From assembly GCF_003112735.1 (NCBI RefSeq), contig NZ_BFBR01000009.1:1-64000 (forward strand): a stretch of DNA of 64,000 bases, in the 5' to 3' direction. Under the pieces are notes generated by a model. The model did not search any database. It was not told the DNA's origin and was given only the letters and a program-made list of their open reading frames with translations. Of the stretch, positions 16,817 to 24,833 are shown piece by piece. Position numbers and translations under genes: made by a program. The DNA is from Candidatus Phycosocius bacilliformis. GTDB taxonomy: Bacteria > Pseudomonadota > Alphaproteobacteria > Caulobacterales > Aquidulcibacteraceae. Each line of letters starts with the position of its first letter. Position 1 is the stretch's first letter.

Positions 16817-17436
16817 TGAGCATTTTGCTGAAATTGCATGACACTGGCGCTGTGGGCGTCGTTACCCTGCCTGAGGGGACTTTCCGTCCTGCGCCTCCCG
16901 CCAATCCCATCCCGGATATGGCAATCGTCAATGCCGGTCAGGGCGATGTCCGCAGCCTGATCCGACCCAATGTTAAGCAGCCCGAATCCCCCAGCGTGAC
17001 GGCGTGGGAAGCAGGCAGCTTTGTCCGCTTGGATGACTGGCTTGCCCGTGATGTGGCGGATGTCGAAACAGGCCCCCGGGCGCTGGTGCTCATGCCGACA
17101 GAGGATCCCCTGTCGCTGGCCGGGCATTTGGACGGGCTTGATCTGATTGCGGTCGAGTTTGCCAAGTTCAATGATGGCCGGGGCTATTCGATTGCCACCC
17201 TCTTGCGGTCGCGCTTGGGCTTTAAGGGCGAGATTCGTGCCGTTGGCGACGTGCTGGTCGACCAGCTTTTTGCCATGGTGCGTTGCGGCATCAATAGTTT
17301 TGCTTTGCGCGGAGACCAGCGCGAAGAAGATGCCCGCCGTGCTCTGGCCACTTTCCCGGCTGTTTATCAATGGGGTGCGGATAATCGCGACTTTGCCTTG
17401 GCAGCCAAACGCCAACCCGACCGGGCGGCTGCATGA
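16816..17436 (+). CDS. DUF934 protein, sulfite-reductase accessory
   Basis: This 206-residue protein has the DUF934 core: FAKFNDGRGYSIATLLRSRL followed by GEIRAVGDVLVDQLF and a cysteine near CGINSF. Members are found next to cysI or cysH in many proteobacteria, but I know of no established biochemical role; involvement in sulfite reductase maturation or electron supply is inferred from context. It is coupled to cysI by a TGATG overlap and to cobA by an ATGA overlap, so the three are made together. Confidence 0.92.
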   Translation: MSILLKLHDTGAVGVVTLPEGTFRPAPPANPIPDMAIVNAGQGDVRSLIRPNVKQPESPSVTAWEAGSFVRLDDWLARDVADVETGPRALVLMPTEDPLSLAGHLDGLDLIAVEFAKFNDGRGYSIATLLRSRLGFKGEIRAVGDVLVDQLFAMVRCGINSFALRGDQREEDARRALATFPAVYQWGADNRDFALAAKRQPDRAAA

Positions 17437-18203
17437 CCGGCCACGTCCATCTTGTGGGTGCTGGGCCAGGTGCGGTTGACCTTTTGACGTTGCGCGCTGC
17501 GCGTCTGATCGAGCAGGCTGACATCATCCTGTATGATGCGCTGGTGAGTGACGACATTCTGGCGTTGGGCCCTCAAGCAAAAAAAGTGCCCGTTGGAAAA
17601 CGCGGCGGTCGGGTCTCGATGGACCAGGCCCTGATCAATCGCCTTTTGGTGGCCAGCGCCCGTCGACACCGCGTCGTCGTGCGTCTCAAGGGGGGTGACC
17701 CCATGTTGTTTGGCCGTGCACACGAAGAGATTGAAGCCTGTGTGCAGGCTGGAATTCCTGTCTCTATCGTTCCAGGCATCAGCGCTGCATTCGGTGCGGC
17801 GGCATCCTTGTCGACGTCGCTCACCCGGCGAGGCCTTTCACGTTCGGTCACATTTGTAACCCCGACTGTCGCACGCGGGGCTACGACGTCGCTGGCATGG
17901 GCCAAGGCCGTGGCGGCTGCGGATACGTCAGTGATTTATATGGGGCGAACCGATGCAGGCGTGATCCGTGACACGCTGTTGGATCTGGGCATGGCTGCAG
18001 ACTTGCCCGTTGTCTTGGCAGAAGCCGTTTCGCGGTCAGAGGCGTTCAGCATTAAGGGCGTGCTGGGCGACTTGCCCAGCTTGGCGGGCCAAGTCGGAGA
18101 AGGCCCAGTCTTGATGATGATTGGCGATGTGTTTGCCGCAACTGAAACCGAAGTCGATCTGGTGCCAGCCATGATCAAGCTGCAAACCGCCCAGACGGCC
18201 TAA
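17433..18203 (+). CDS. cobA: uroporphyrinogen-III C-methyltransferase (siroheme pathway)
   Basis: This 256-residue SAM-dependent enzyme makes precorrin-2, the precursor of the siroheme needed by CysI. SUMT motifs are in order: HLVGAGPGAVDLLT at the N-terminus, VRLKGGDPMLFGR, VSIVPGISAAFGAA and IYMGR. It is the monofunctional methyltransferase: the CysG oxidase/ferrochelatase domain is absent, so the later siroheme steps must be encoded elsewhere. It ends the cysI-DUF934-cobA operon and converges with the following lipoprotein gene with four bases of overlap. Confidence 0.94.
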   Translation: MTGHVHLVGAGPGAVDLLTLRAARLIEQADIILYDALVSDDILALGPQAKKVPVGKRGGRVSMDQALINRLLVASARRHRVVVRLKGGDPMLFGRAHEEIEACVQAGIPVSIVPGISAAFGAAASLSTSLTRRGLSRSVTFVTPTVARGATTSLAWAKAVAAADTSVIYMGRTDAGVIRDTLLDLGMAADLPVVLAEAVSRSEAFSIKGVLGDLPSLAGQVGEGPVLMMIGDVFAATETEVDLVPAMIKLQTAQTA

Positions 18204-18652
18204 GGCCGGGTCAGCACAAAGACGCTGCCGATGGGCCCTTTAGGGGCTTGGGCGATCAAGGGGCCTTGAGCGGTCGTGATGATCCTTTTGTCGGCAATGC
18301 CCTGACTGATCAATATTTGCTTGACGATGGCGGTGCGCTCTTCCCGGTTATCGAGGCTTGAGGGTGGTGCGTCATCGCCGGAGACCGACACTAGAATGAC
18401 ACGCCGTTTCGGGCATGTGGCCAATTGATCGGACAATCGCACCACAACTTGGGCCGCAACCGGGCTCAATGTGCTCTCGCTGTGGGGAAAATAAATCCGG
18501 GTGGCTTCCCCGGCGCAGATATCCTCCCCAACCACAAAGCTTTCTTCAACAGCTGCTGTCGGGCTCGCACAGCCAGTCAATGCTATCGCACTGCAGAGAC
18601 ATAAAAGCCCCACGCCCCGCTTCAGGCTTGAACCTCTTAGGATTTGAATCAT
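18200..18652 (-). CDS. OmpA-like lipoprotein
   Basis: This 150-residue protein has a lipobox ALTGC, with the cysteine about 28 residues from the chosen ATG. A compact domain follows: RIYFPHSESTLSPVAAQVV, then RRVILVSVSGDD, then REERTAIVKQILISQGI and RIITTAQG. This order matches the peptidoglycan-binding OmpA C-terminal fold, with Asn/Asp and Arg at the expected ligand positions. The usual D-F-D at the domain start is replaced by YFPHS. An outer-membrane anchor linking the cell wall is plausible. The start was moved eight residues in from the longest frame to fit a normal signal peptide. Confidence 0.65.
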   Translation of the reverse strand: MIQILRGSSLKRGVGLLCLCSAIALTGCASPTAAVEESFVVGEDICAGEATRIYFPHSESTLSPVAAQVVVRLSDQLATCPKRRVILVSVSGDDAPPSSLDNREERTAIVKQILISQGIADKRIITTAQGPLIAQAPKGPIGSVFVLTRP

Positions 18653-18810
18653 GCGGCTGCCCCCAGTCCGTTGCATGACCCAAAGCTAGGCGAAGCTTGA
18701 TCAGCTGTCGACCCACAAATCATACAGTCGCCGAATTGGATTGGCACTATTTGGCTGGATTTGGTGCCCACCTGCCCTAGCTCTAGCGCGAGCATCAATT
18801 CGGACCACTC

Positions 18811-20346
18811 ATGACCTCTCTACGCGTCATCCTCGGCGACCAGCTGTCGCGTTCAATTTCGGCCTTGCAGGGTGCTGTTCCCGGCCGGGATGTCATTTTG
18901 ATGGTGGAAGTGCAGGAAGAGGCTGTCTATGTCGGCCACCACAAGAAGAAGATCGCCTTCATTCTTGCTGCCATGCGCGCCTTTGCCGATGCTCTGCGCG
19001 CCGAAGGCTTTGCGGTCGATTACGTCAAGATGGATGATCCTGCCAATTCGGGCTGTTTTGGTGGTGAGCTTGAGCGCGCCATCGCCCGCCATCGCCCTGA
19101 CGGACTTGTGCTGACCGAAGCATCCGAATGGCGGGTGGTGCAGATGCAGCGGGCCTGGGTCGATACGCTTGATCTGCCGATCCACTTGCTTGCTGATAAC
19201 CGCTTCATCTGTGACACCCCCCGCTTTCGGGCCTGGGCGCAGGGGCGCAAGACCTTTGTGATGGAGCATTTCTATCGCGACATGCGCCGCTTGACCGGTC
19301 TGTTGATGGATGGTGATCAACCGGCCGGTGGGCGCTGGAATTTTGACCATGATAATCGCAAACCTGCCAAGCATGACTTGTTCTTACAAATGCCGCGCCG
19401 GTTTGAGCCCGATGCGCGCACCCAAGAGGTGTTGAGCCTCGTCGACCAGCGTTTTGGCCATCATTTTGGCGATCTTGAACCTTTCTGGTTTGCCACGACA
19501 CAGGCTCAGGCCGAAGCCGCGCGCGATCATTTCATCGCCAATCATCTGCCCCGGTTTGGCGAGACCCAGGACGCTATGCTCGACGGCCAGCCTTTCTTGA
19601 ACCATGCGGTGCTGGCGCTTTATTTCAATATCGGCCTCTTGGAGCCCCTCGATGTGTGTCGGCGCGCCGAAGCGGCTTGGCAGGCAGGACACGCCCCTCT
19701 CGCAGCCGTGGAAGGTTTCATTCGCCAGATCATAGGCTGGCGAGAATATGTTCGCGGGATCTATTGGTTGCACGCTCCTGATTATGCCAATGCCAATTAT
19801 TTCGGGGTCGGCCGTCCCCTGCCAGACCTGTATTGGACCGGCCAGACCAAAATGGCCTGCATGCGCGCAGCAATCGGCCAGACCCGCAAGGAAGCCTATG
19901 CCCACCATATTCAGCGCTTGATGGTCACCGGTAATTTTGCCTTGCTTGCCGGTTTGGATCCCCACGACGTGCATGAATGGTATCTGAGCGTTTATGCCGA
20001 TGCCTTCGAGTGGGTCGAGGTGCCAAACACAATTGGCATGGCGTTGTTTGCCGACGGCGGCATCATGGCTTCCAAGCCCTATGCCGCCAGCGGGGCCTAT
20101 ATCAACAGGATGAGCGATTATTGTGCTGGCTGTTCATATGATCCCAATGTGAAAGCTGGTCCCCGTGCCTGCCCGTTCAATCCACTCTATTGGGACTTCA
20201 TTGGCCGCAATGAAGATAAGCTGGCTGGCAATCCCCGCATGGGCCCCGTCTTTGCCACTTGGCGCAAAATGGGGGAGGCCCGCAGGGCCGAAATCAAAGC
20301 GGACGCAGCACGGATTCTGGAGGCGCTCGATCATGGCCGCCTCTGA
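18811..20346 (+). CDS. FeS-type cryptochrome/photolyase (FeS-BCP, PhrB-like)
   Basis: This 511-residue flavoprotein belongs to the bacterial cryptochrome/(6-4) photolyase clade, which uses blue light to repair pyrimidine (6-4) lesions. The N-terminal Rossmann-like domain starts LRVILGDQLS. The FAD domain includes IGWREYVRGIYW and HHIQRLMVTGNFALLAGLDP. Clustered C-terminal cysteines (CAGCSYDP and RACPFNPLYW), with another upstream (TKMACMRAA), match the [4Fe-4S] ligands of this clade. It overlaps the downstream DUF2805 gene by 14 bases. Confidence 0.93.
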   Translation: MTSLRVILGDQLSRSISALQGAVPGRDVILMVEVQEEAVYVGHHKKKIAFILAAMRAFADALRAEGFAVDYVKMDDPANSGCFGGELERAIARHRPDGLVLTEASEWRVVQMQRAWVDTLDLPIHLLADNRFICDTPRFRAWAQGRKTFVMEHFYRDMRRLTGLLMDGDQPAGGRWNFDHDNRKPAKHDLFLQMPRRFEPDARTQEVLSLVDQRFGHHFGDLEPFWFATTQAQAEAARDHFIANHLPRFGETQDAMLDGQPFLNHAVLALYFNIGLLEPLDVCRRAEAAWQAGHAPLAAVEGFIRQIIGWREYVRGIYWLHAPDYANANYFGVGRPLPDLYWTGQTKMACMRAAIGQTRKEAYAHHIQRLMVTGNFALLAGLDPHDVHEWYLSVYADAFEWVEVPNTIGMALFADGGIMASKPYAASGAYINRMSDYCAGCSYDPNVKAGPRACPFNPLYWDFIGRNEDKLAGNPRMGPVFATWRKMGEARRAEIKADAARILEALDHGRL

Positions 20347-20566
20347 CACGCTGGACGAGGCCACCCTCAGCGAGATCATCGCCATGGCCTTAAGTGATCA
20401 TGTCCGCTTTGAAGATATTCGCGCGGAGCACGGCTTGTCCCCTGATGCGGTCAAGGCCCTGATGCGAGCCCATTTGCGCCCAGGTCGTTATCGGGCGTGG
20501 CGCAGGCGTGTGCGTGCTTTTTCAGACCGCCACCCGCGCTACAAATCCGCCCGCGCCTTAGCTTAA
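20333..20566 (+). CDS. small DUF2805/TIGR03643-like protein, photolyase partner
   Basis: This 77-residue protein starts inside the last codons of the photolyase. It reads like a small HTH-type domain: LSEIIAMALSDHVRFEDI, then GLSPDAVKALMRAHL and the basic tail RPGRYRAWRRRVR. This matches my memory of the DUF2805 family, which commonly accompanies FeS photolyases in marine and freshwater bacteria. Its role is unknown; DNA binding is suggested by the HTH-like pattern and the basic C-terminus. The 14-base overlap implies co-translation. Confidence 0.8.
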   Translation: MAASDTLDEATLSEIIAMALSDHVRFEDIRAEHGLSPDAVKALMRAHLRPGRYRAWRRRVRAFSDRHPRYKSARALA

Positions 20567-20635
20567 GTGAACCTTTAGCATCTAAGCCGTCTCTTCCTGC
20601 GCTGCGCCGTGCTCGGTCATCAGGTTAGTCGTTTC

Positions 20636-21442
20636 ATTAACCACAATGATGTTCCCACCGATGCCGCTGGCCTGCCGCTCTTGGGGGCCCAAACCACCCG
20701 GCCCGAATCGGTCAATCAGTATGAAGCTGGTCTGAAAACGCGACTTTTCGACCGTAAGGTGACGTTCAATCTATCGCTGTTCCGTACCGATATTGAAGAC
20801 TCTCAGGCCCAGGTCACCAATGGCTAATTGGGTGTCTTGCGCGGCTATCTGGCCAATGCTGACCGTGTCCGCACCCAAGGTGTTGAGGCTGACCTTGCAG
20901 CCGATATCACCGATCGCTTGTCGGTTTACACGAATGTGGCCTACACGGATGCGACCTATCGGCGGTTTCGCGACGCCCCCTGCCCGCCAGAACTCTCTGG
21001 CGGGGCTGCTTTGACACCTGGTCAAACGCCCGGGGCAGCGGGTGTTCCTGGTGCTATCAGTCCTGCCAATTGCGACATTTCAGGCCAAGTCTTGCCTGGT
21101 GTGTCCAAATGGGCGCTTTCCTTTGGGGGTGAGTATGCGTGGCCCGCCCGCCAAATCGGCAAGGACGGCGATTTTTATGTCGGTCTGGATGGCAATTACC
21201 GCTCGCGCTTTTCTTCCAACCCATCGCCATCAGCCTATACTTGGATTGACGGCTATTCGTTGTTGAACGTTTGACTTGGGTTTCGCACCCCGCAGGGACT
21301 TGATCTGTATCTGTGGGGCCGCAATGTGCTTGATGAGGACTATTTTGAGCTTCTGAATGTGCCAGGCGGCAACACGGGTCTGATCACAGGTATCCCAGGC
21401 GATCCCAGAACGTGGGGTGCGACATTGAAAGCAGAATTCTGA
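20636..21442 (+). pseudogene. decayed 3' fragment of a TonB-dependent receptor
   Basis: About 268 codons align in one unbroken frame with the C-terminal third of the intact receptor encoded at 46141-48597. Shared blocks include GAQTTRPESVNQYEAGLKTR, NVAYTDATY, SPANCDISGQ and LNVPGGNTG, and both end in KAEF. The plug and most of the barrel are missing. Two in-frame stops interrupt it: TAA at 20825-20827, where the paralogue has Gln, and TGA at 21272-21274, where it has Arg. Both are explained by single C-to-T changes. No start or ribosome site is present. It is a non-functional remnant between the photolyase genes and the HAD gene. Confidence 0.95.
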
Positions 21443-21485
21443 TTGCCGATTTGCCATCGCGAGCGGTCTGGACTAACCCATTGCC

Positions 21486-22193
21486 ATGTTGTCCCTGCCG
21501 CGCTTCTGGCCGTGTCCGCCCGCCCATGTGATCTTTGATTGTGATGGGGTGTTGGTCGATTCAGAAGCCATCTCCAATGAAGCCAGTGCCGCGTGGGCCA
21601 CCAGCCTAGGCTGGCCCATGCGCGCCGCAGACGCCCGGGCTCATTTTCTTGGACTGTCTGACCAGACCATGTATGCGTGCATCGCAGGCCAGATCGGACA
21701 TCCGATCCCACCTGCGGCCATAGCGGCTTTTGAAGCACTCTTGAAAGATCGCTTTGCCCAGGATCTCAAGGCCATTCCAGGGGCGGTTGAGCTGGTCAAG
21801 CATTTGTTTGACCGTCATGTGCCATTGTCTGTGGCATCAAGCGGTCAGCGCGACAAGGTTCGCACCAATCTTGCAAAAATCGGCATATTGGATTGCTTTG
21901 CAGGCCGAACCCATTCGGCAAATGATGTGGCCAAGGCCAAGCCCGCCCCAGATCTTTATCTGCGCGCCGCCCATCATGCTGGTGTGGCGCCAGCAAGTTG
22001 TATCGCGATTGAAGACAGTCCCAATGGCGTCAAGGCAGCTGTGGCAGCAGGCATGGCGGTTATTGGCTTTGCGTATGAGACATCAAAAGAAGCTCTGCTG
22101 GGAGCAGGTGCACATCTTGTTGGTGAAACCATGGCCGAAATTGGGGCCTTACTTGACCGCAGCCTTGACCAAAGAGCTCAGCCTGGAGGGTGA
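21486..22193 (+). CDS. HAD-superfamily phosphatase, beta-phosphoglucomutase-like
   Basis: This 235-residue cytoplasmic enzyme has all HAD motifs: I FDCDGVLVDSE (nucleophile and acid Asp), II SVASSGQRDKV, III lysine in AKAKPAPD, and IV CIAIEDSPNG. The helical cap between motifs I and II is of the subclass IA type seen in beta-phosphoglucomutases and sugar-phosphate phosphatases. The substrate cannot be deduced. Its last 16 bases overlap the 3' end of the convergent ASCH gene. Confidence 0.9.
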   Translation: MLSLPRFWPCPPAHVIFDCDGVLVDSEAISNEASAAWATSLGWPMRAADARAHFLGLSDQTMYACIAGQIGHPIPPAAIAAFEALLKDRFAQDLKAIPGAVELVKHLFDRHVPLSVASSGQRDKVRTNLAKIGILDCFAGRTHSANDVAKAKPAPDLYLRAAHHAGVAPASCIAIEDSPNGVKAAVAAGMAVIGFAYETSKEALLGAGAHLVGETMAEIGALLDRSLDQRAQPGG

Positions 22194-22657
22194 GTGCGGC
22201 CGGCCAGAAGCAAGTGGGCCTCCTGTTCCTCGCGCATGACGATGTCGGCTGCCTTGGCGGCAAGATCATGATCAATAGTCTCAACCAGTTTGAACCTTTC
22301 CCACCACAGCAGCATATCGGGGCTAAACTTGCCTTCTTGCTCGAAAAATTTCTGGTGGGTGATCCGCCAAAAGGCCAGACTGCGATCCCCTTCGCCTTCG
22401 GTCCACGCAAAATCAGCATCGATGTCGCTAAACCGGCATTGGCCGACCTCTAGGGTTTCGATGACGGCAACAGGTCGATCGGCGACTGTCACAACCCAGC
22501 GCATCCCCGCCTCGGTCGGATTTTCGTCCAAGCCGTTCCAGACGGTCGCCTGTTTGCGACCTGCGAGGATCAGCCCGGCAAGCTGTTCTTCCATCCCGTT
22601 GGAGCCAAAGGATGTTGTTGGCAGGCTTTGCCACCAGACATCTTGGTTCGAGTTCAT
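22178..22657 (-). CDS. ASCH-domain protein
   Basis: This 159-residue protein resembles ASCH domains, a PUA-like beta-barrel that binds RNA or acts on modified nucleosides. The typical order is present: LAGLILAGRKQATVW near the N-terminus (the G-x-K-x-A/T motif), then WVVTVADRPVAVIETLEV and FAWTEGEGDRSL. Some members hydrolyse N4-acetylcytidine, but the catalytic residues cannot be confirmed by eye. Its ATG overlaps the histidine kinase stop by four bases, so it is the third cistron of the two-component operon. Confidence 0.85.
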   Translation of the reverse strand: MNSNQDVWWQSLPTTSFGSNGMEEQLAGLILAGRKQATVWNGLDENPTEAGMRWVVTVADRPVAVIETLEVGQCRFSDIDADFAWTEGEGDRSLAFWRITHQKFFEQEGKFSPDMLLWWERFKLVETIDHDLAAKAADIVMREEQEAHLLLAGRTHPPG

Positions 22658-24036
22658 GTGGACCTAGCTCCATGAAGACCGATACTTGCATGGGGAAGGT
22701 TCAACGTTACGCGCAGCCCGCCAAGCACACCATCGGACAGTTCAAGAGAGCCGCCATAGGCCTGAATGATTTCTTGCGCGATGCTAAGGCCAAGCCCGGT
22801 TCCGCTAAGATGGGCGTCAAACTTCTGCCCGCGCGAAATCGCCATGCGGCGGAGATGGGGCTCGATTCCTGGCCCATCATCATCAATAATAATACGTAGA
22901 CGAGATGGATCACAGATTGTCGCAATCTTGATGCGCGATTTTGCCCATTTCCGAGCATTGTCCAGGAGTGAGCCAATCAGTTCGGTCAAGTCGCTTTGGT
23001 CCAGTTTCACCTTGTGGTCAGCATCTACTTGGACATCCCAGGTCAAATTCTCTGTTGCGCTAGATCGCGCCAATGCGTTGGCGATCTGATTGATAATGGG
23101 CGCAAGTGGAAGCTCTACCAGCCGCCCCAGGATTGGGCCATGGATATGAGCTCGTGCGAGATCGCGTGTTGCGCGATGCTCTAGTCCGCCTACGATGTCA
23201 CGTATAGAAGCCGCTGCGGCGCTTAGCCCTGCTATCTCAATTTCATCCGCACGCGCCATCAACACAGCCAGAGGTGTCCTGAGGCTATGGGCTAAATCGG
23301 CAGCCCGCTCTCTGGCTTCCCGGGCCTGACGCTCGCTGGCATCGAGTAAGGCATCAAAATCTCGGGCAAAGTCATCCAATTCACTTGGAACAGTCGAGGT
23401 TAAGCGCTCTTGTAGTCCCGCGTGAACCAAACTGAGTGCGCGGGAAGCCTGATTTAGCGGACCCAACAGGATTTGGCCTTGTATGAATGTCAGTACTAGA
23501 AGGCCTAAGCCCAATAGAATAAAGACTGGCATGGTGTCGCTCATGATGGCATGAACCTGGCGCTCCAACAGATCTCGTTCAATTGCAACCGCAAAGCGCC
23601 AGCTCTGCTTGCCCTTTACTCCCTCAGGAATCCGCCGTTCCAGCACCATAAGCTCGGTCCCATCTGGGCCGAGAACAATATGGCGATGGACAATATTGAG
23701 GGGCAAATCATCCTGTGGCAGCGCAATGGTAAAAGTCACCAGCGATCCAGATCGGACCGTGGTTTTCGATTTGTCATCGACAATCTGCCAGTATAGGCCA
23801 GACAGTGGCTCTTCAAATCGCGGGTCCGGTAATGTTTTGGGGACCAGCGTTATGAGGCCGTTTTCTAGCTTTAATCCCCGCGTCATGAAACGAAGGTCCG
23901 CTTCCAATTCGCTGGCTGTGCTTTTGTAAACGTGACTTTCAAACGCAGCCCGGAACCCGAGCGCAGTAATGAGCGGCAAGATGATCGCACTGATCAATCC
24001 AATCGCCCACAGCCCGACACGCAATGACTTGGCCAT
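22654..24036 (-). CDS. sensor histidine kinase
   Basis: This 460-residue inner-membrane kinase has two transmembrane segments (about 9-30 and 168-190) flanking a periplasmic sensor of roughly 130 residues. The H-box histidine in LAHSLRTPLAVL is at about residue 250, followed by an N-box (LLDNARKWAK), DDDGPGI and GTGLGLSIAQEI. The architecture resembles PhoQ/QseC-type sensors of OmpR-type regulators. I chose the ATG that overlaps the regulator stop by one base (TAATG); an ATG 33 bases upstream is possible. The signal is unknown. Confidence 0.93.
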   Translation of the reverse strand: MAKSLRVGLWAIGLISAIILPLITALGFRAAFESHVYKSTASELEADLRFMTRGLKLENGLITLVPKTLPDPRFEEPLSGLYWQIVDDKSKTTVRSGSLVTFTIALPQDDLPLNIVHRHIVLGPDGTELMVLERRIPEGVKGKQSWRFAVAIERDLLERQVHAIMSDTMPVFILLGLGLLVLTFIQGQILLGPLNQASRALSLVHAGLQERLTSTVPSELDDFARDFDALLDASERQAREARERAADLAHSLRTPLAVLMARADEIEIAGLSAAAASIRDIVGGLEHRATRDLARAHIHGPILGRLVELPLAPIINQIANALARSSATENLTWDVQVDADHKVKLDQSDLTELIGSLLDNARKWAKSRIKIATICDPSRLRIIIDDDGPGIEPHLRRMAISRGQKFDAHLSGTGLGLSIAQEIIQAYGGSLELSDGVLGGLRVTLNLPHASIGLHGARST

Positions 24037-24713
24037 TAATCTAGGCCCGATCCATGACGTTGTTTCCATTGATAGCCATAACCGCGACGCGTCATAATCC
24101 GATCCGATCCAATCTTCTTTCGCAACCGCATCATGGCGGCTTCGATGGCATTTTCCCGACGCAATTCGTGATCACCATAAACCTCCTCGCACAAACTGGC
24201 CTGCGACAGGTTCTTGCCCGGCGCGCGCACCAAGGCACTCAAGATGCGAAACTCTAGCGGGGTGAGGTCAATCGGCCCAGAACTATCGCTTACAGCGCGA
24301 AACCGCAAATCGATGGTTAGGTCTCCATCTCTGATGATATTGTCCGCTTGGCCTGCACCTCGCCGAACCACCGCATGAATACGGGCCAATACCTCATCCA
24401 GTACAAAGGGCTTGACGATATAATCATCCGCGCCAGCATTTAGGGCATCTACACGCTCGCTCCAGTTTCCCCTTGCCGAGACCACCAGAACTGGAAGCTT
24501 AACCCCCTCAGCTCGCCAGCGCTTGAGCACAGAAAGCCCATCCAGTTTGGGCAGATTCATGTCCAGAATCGCAACTAAGAAAAGCTCGGTATCGCCTCTT
24601 TCCCATCCCTCTTCCCCATCGGTTACAAGGGTAGGCAGAAAGCCAGCTCGCTCTAAAGCCCGAGCAAGCATAGATCCAATCTCTGGCTCATCTTCGATGA
24701 TTAGGACACGCAT
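24036..24713 (-). CDS. OmpR/PhoP-family response regulator
   Basis: This 225-residue DNA-binding regulator has an N-terminal receiver with the phosphoacceptor Asp51 (AILDMNLPKLDG), acidic residues Glu7 and Asp8, and a C-terminal winged helix (LTPLEFRILSALV and MMRLRKKIGSDRIMTRRGYG). The usual Thr/Ser after the fourth strand is in VVSARG. It is translated just ahead of its kinase. Its ATG immediately follows the stop codon of a possible 39-residue ORF. Confidence 0.94.
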   Translation of the reverse strand: MRVLIIEDEPEIGSMLARALERAGFLPTLVTDGEEGWERGDTELFLVAILDMNLPKLDGLSVLKRWRAEGVKLPVLVVSARGNWSERVDALNAGADDYIVKPFVLDEVLARIHAVVRRGAGQADNIIRDGDLTIDLRFRAVSDSSGPIDLTPLEFRILSALVRAPGKNLSQASLCEEVYGDHELRRENAIEAAMMRLRKKIGSDRIMTRRGYGYQWKQRHGSGLD

Positions 24714-24833
24714 TTAACCTCCGCAACACCCGCCTAGCCGAGCTTGGCTGACAATTCCCTGACAAAGCGCATCAGGTTTTTGCTGCAACGTGTCTTCTAA
24801 CAGCGCGACTTCATCTTGTGTGGAGTAAGTCAT
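24714..24833 (-). CDS. possible 39-residue peptide ahead of the response regulator
   Basis: This small frame starts with MTYSTQDEVALLEDTLQQ and ends with the Cys/Gly tail RLGGCCGG. Its TAA directly abuts the regulator ATG (TAAATG). Its ATG lies within the same CATG as the divergent methyltransferase start, on the opposite strand. Composition is protein-like, with an acidic helix and then a cysteine-rich tail, but there is no good ribosome site. It could be a leader or metal-binding peptide of the operon, or chance. Confidence 0.3.
   Translation of the reverse strand: MTYSTQDEVALLEDTLQQKPDALCQGIVSQARLGGCCGG

Noticed and set aside
16693-17415. Long minus-strand frame of 240 codons across the cysI end and DUF934
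   Set aside because: It is an antisense shadow of two well-supported genes with conserved motifs and has no ribosome site or recognisable protein sequence. The same reasoning removed frames at 5794-6615, 19384-19974 and 37970-38563.
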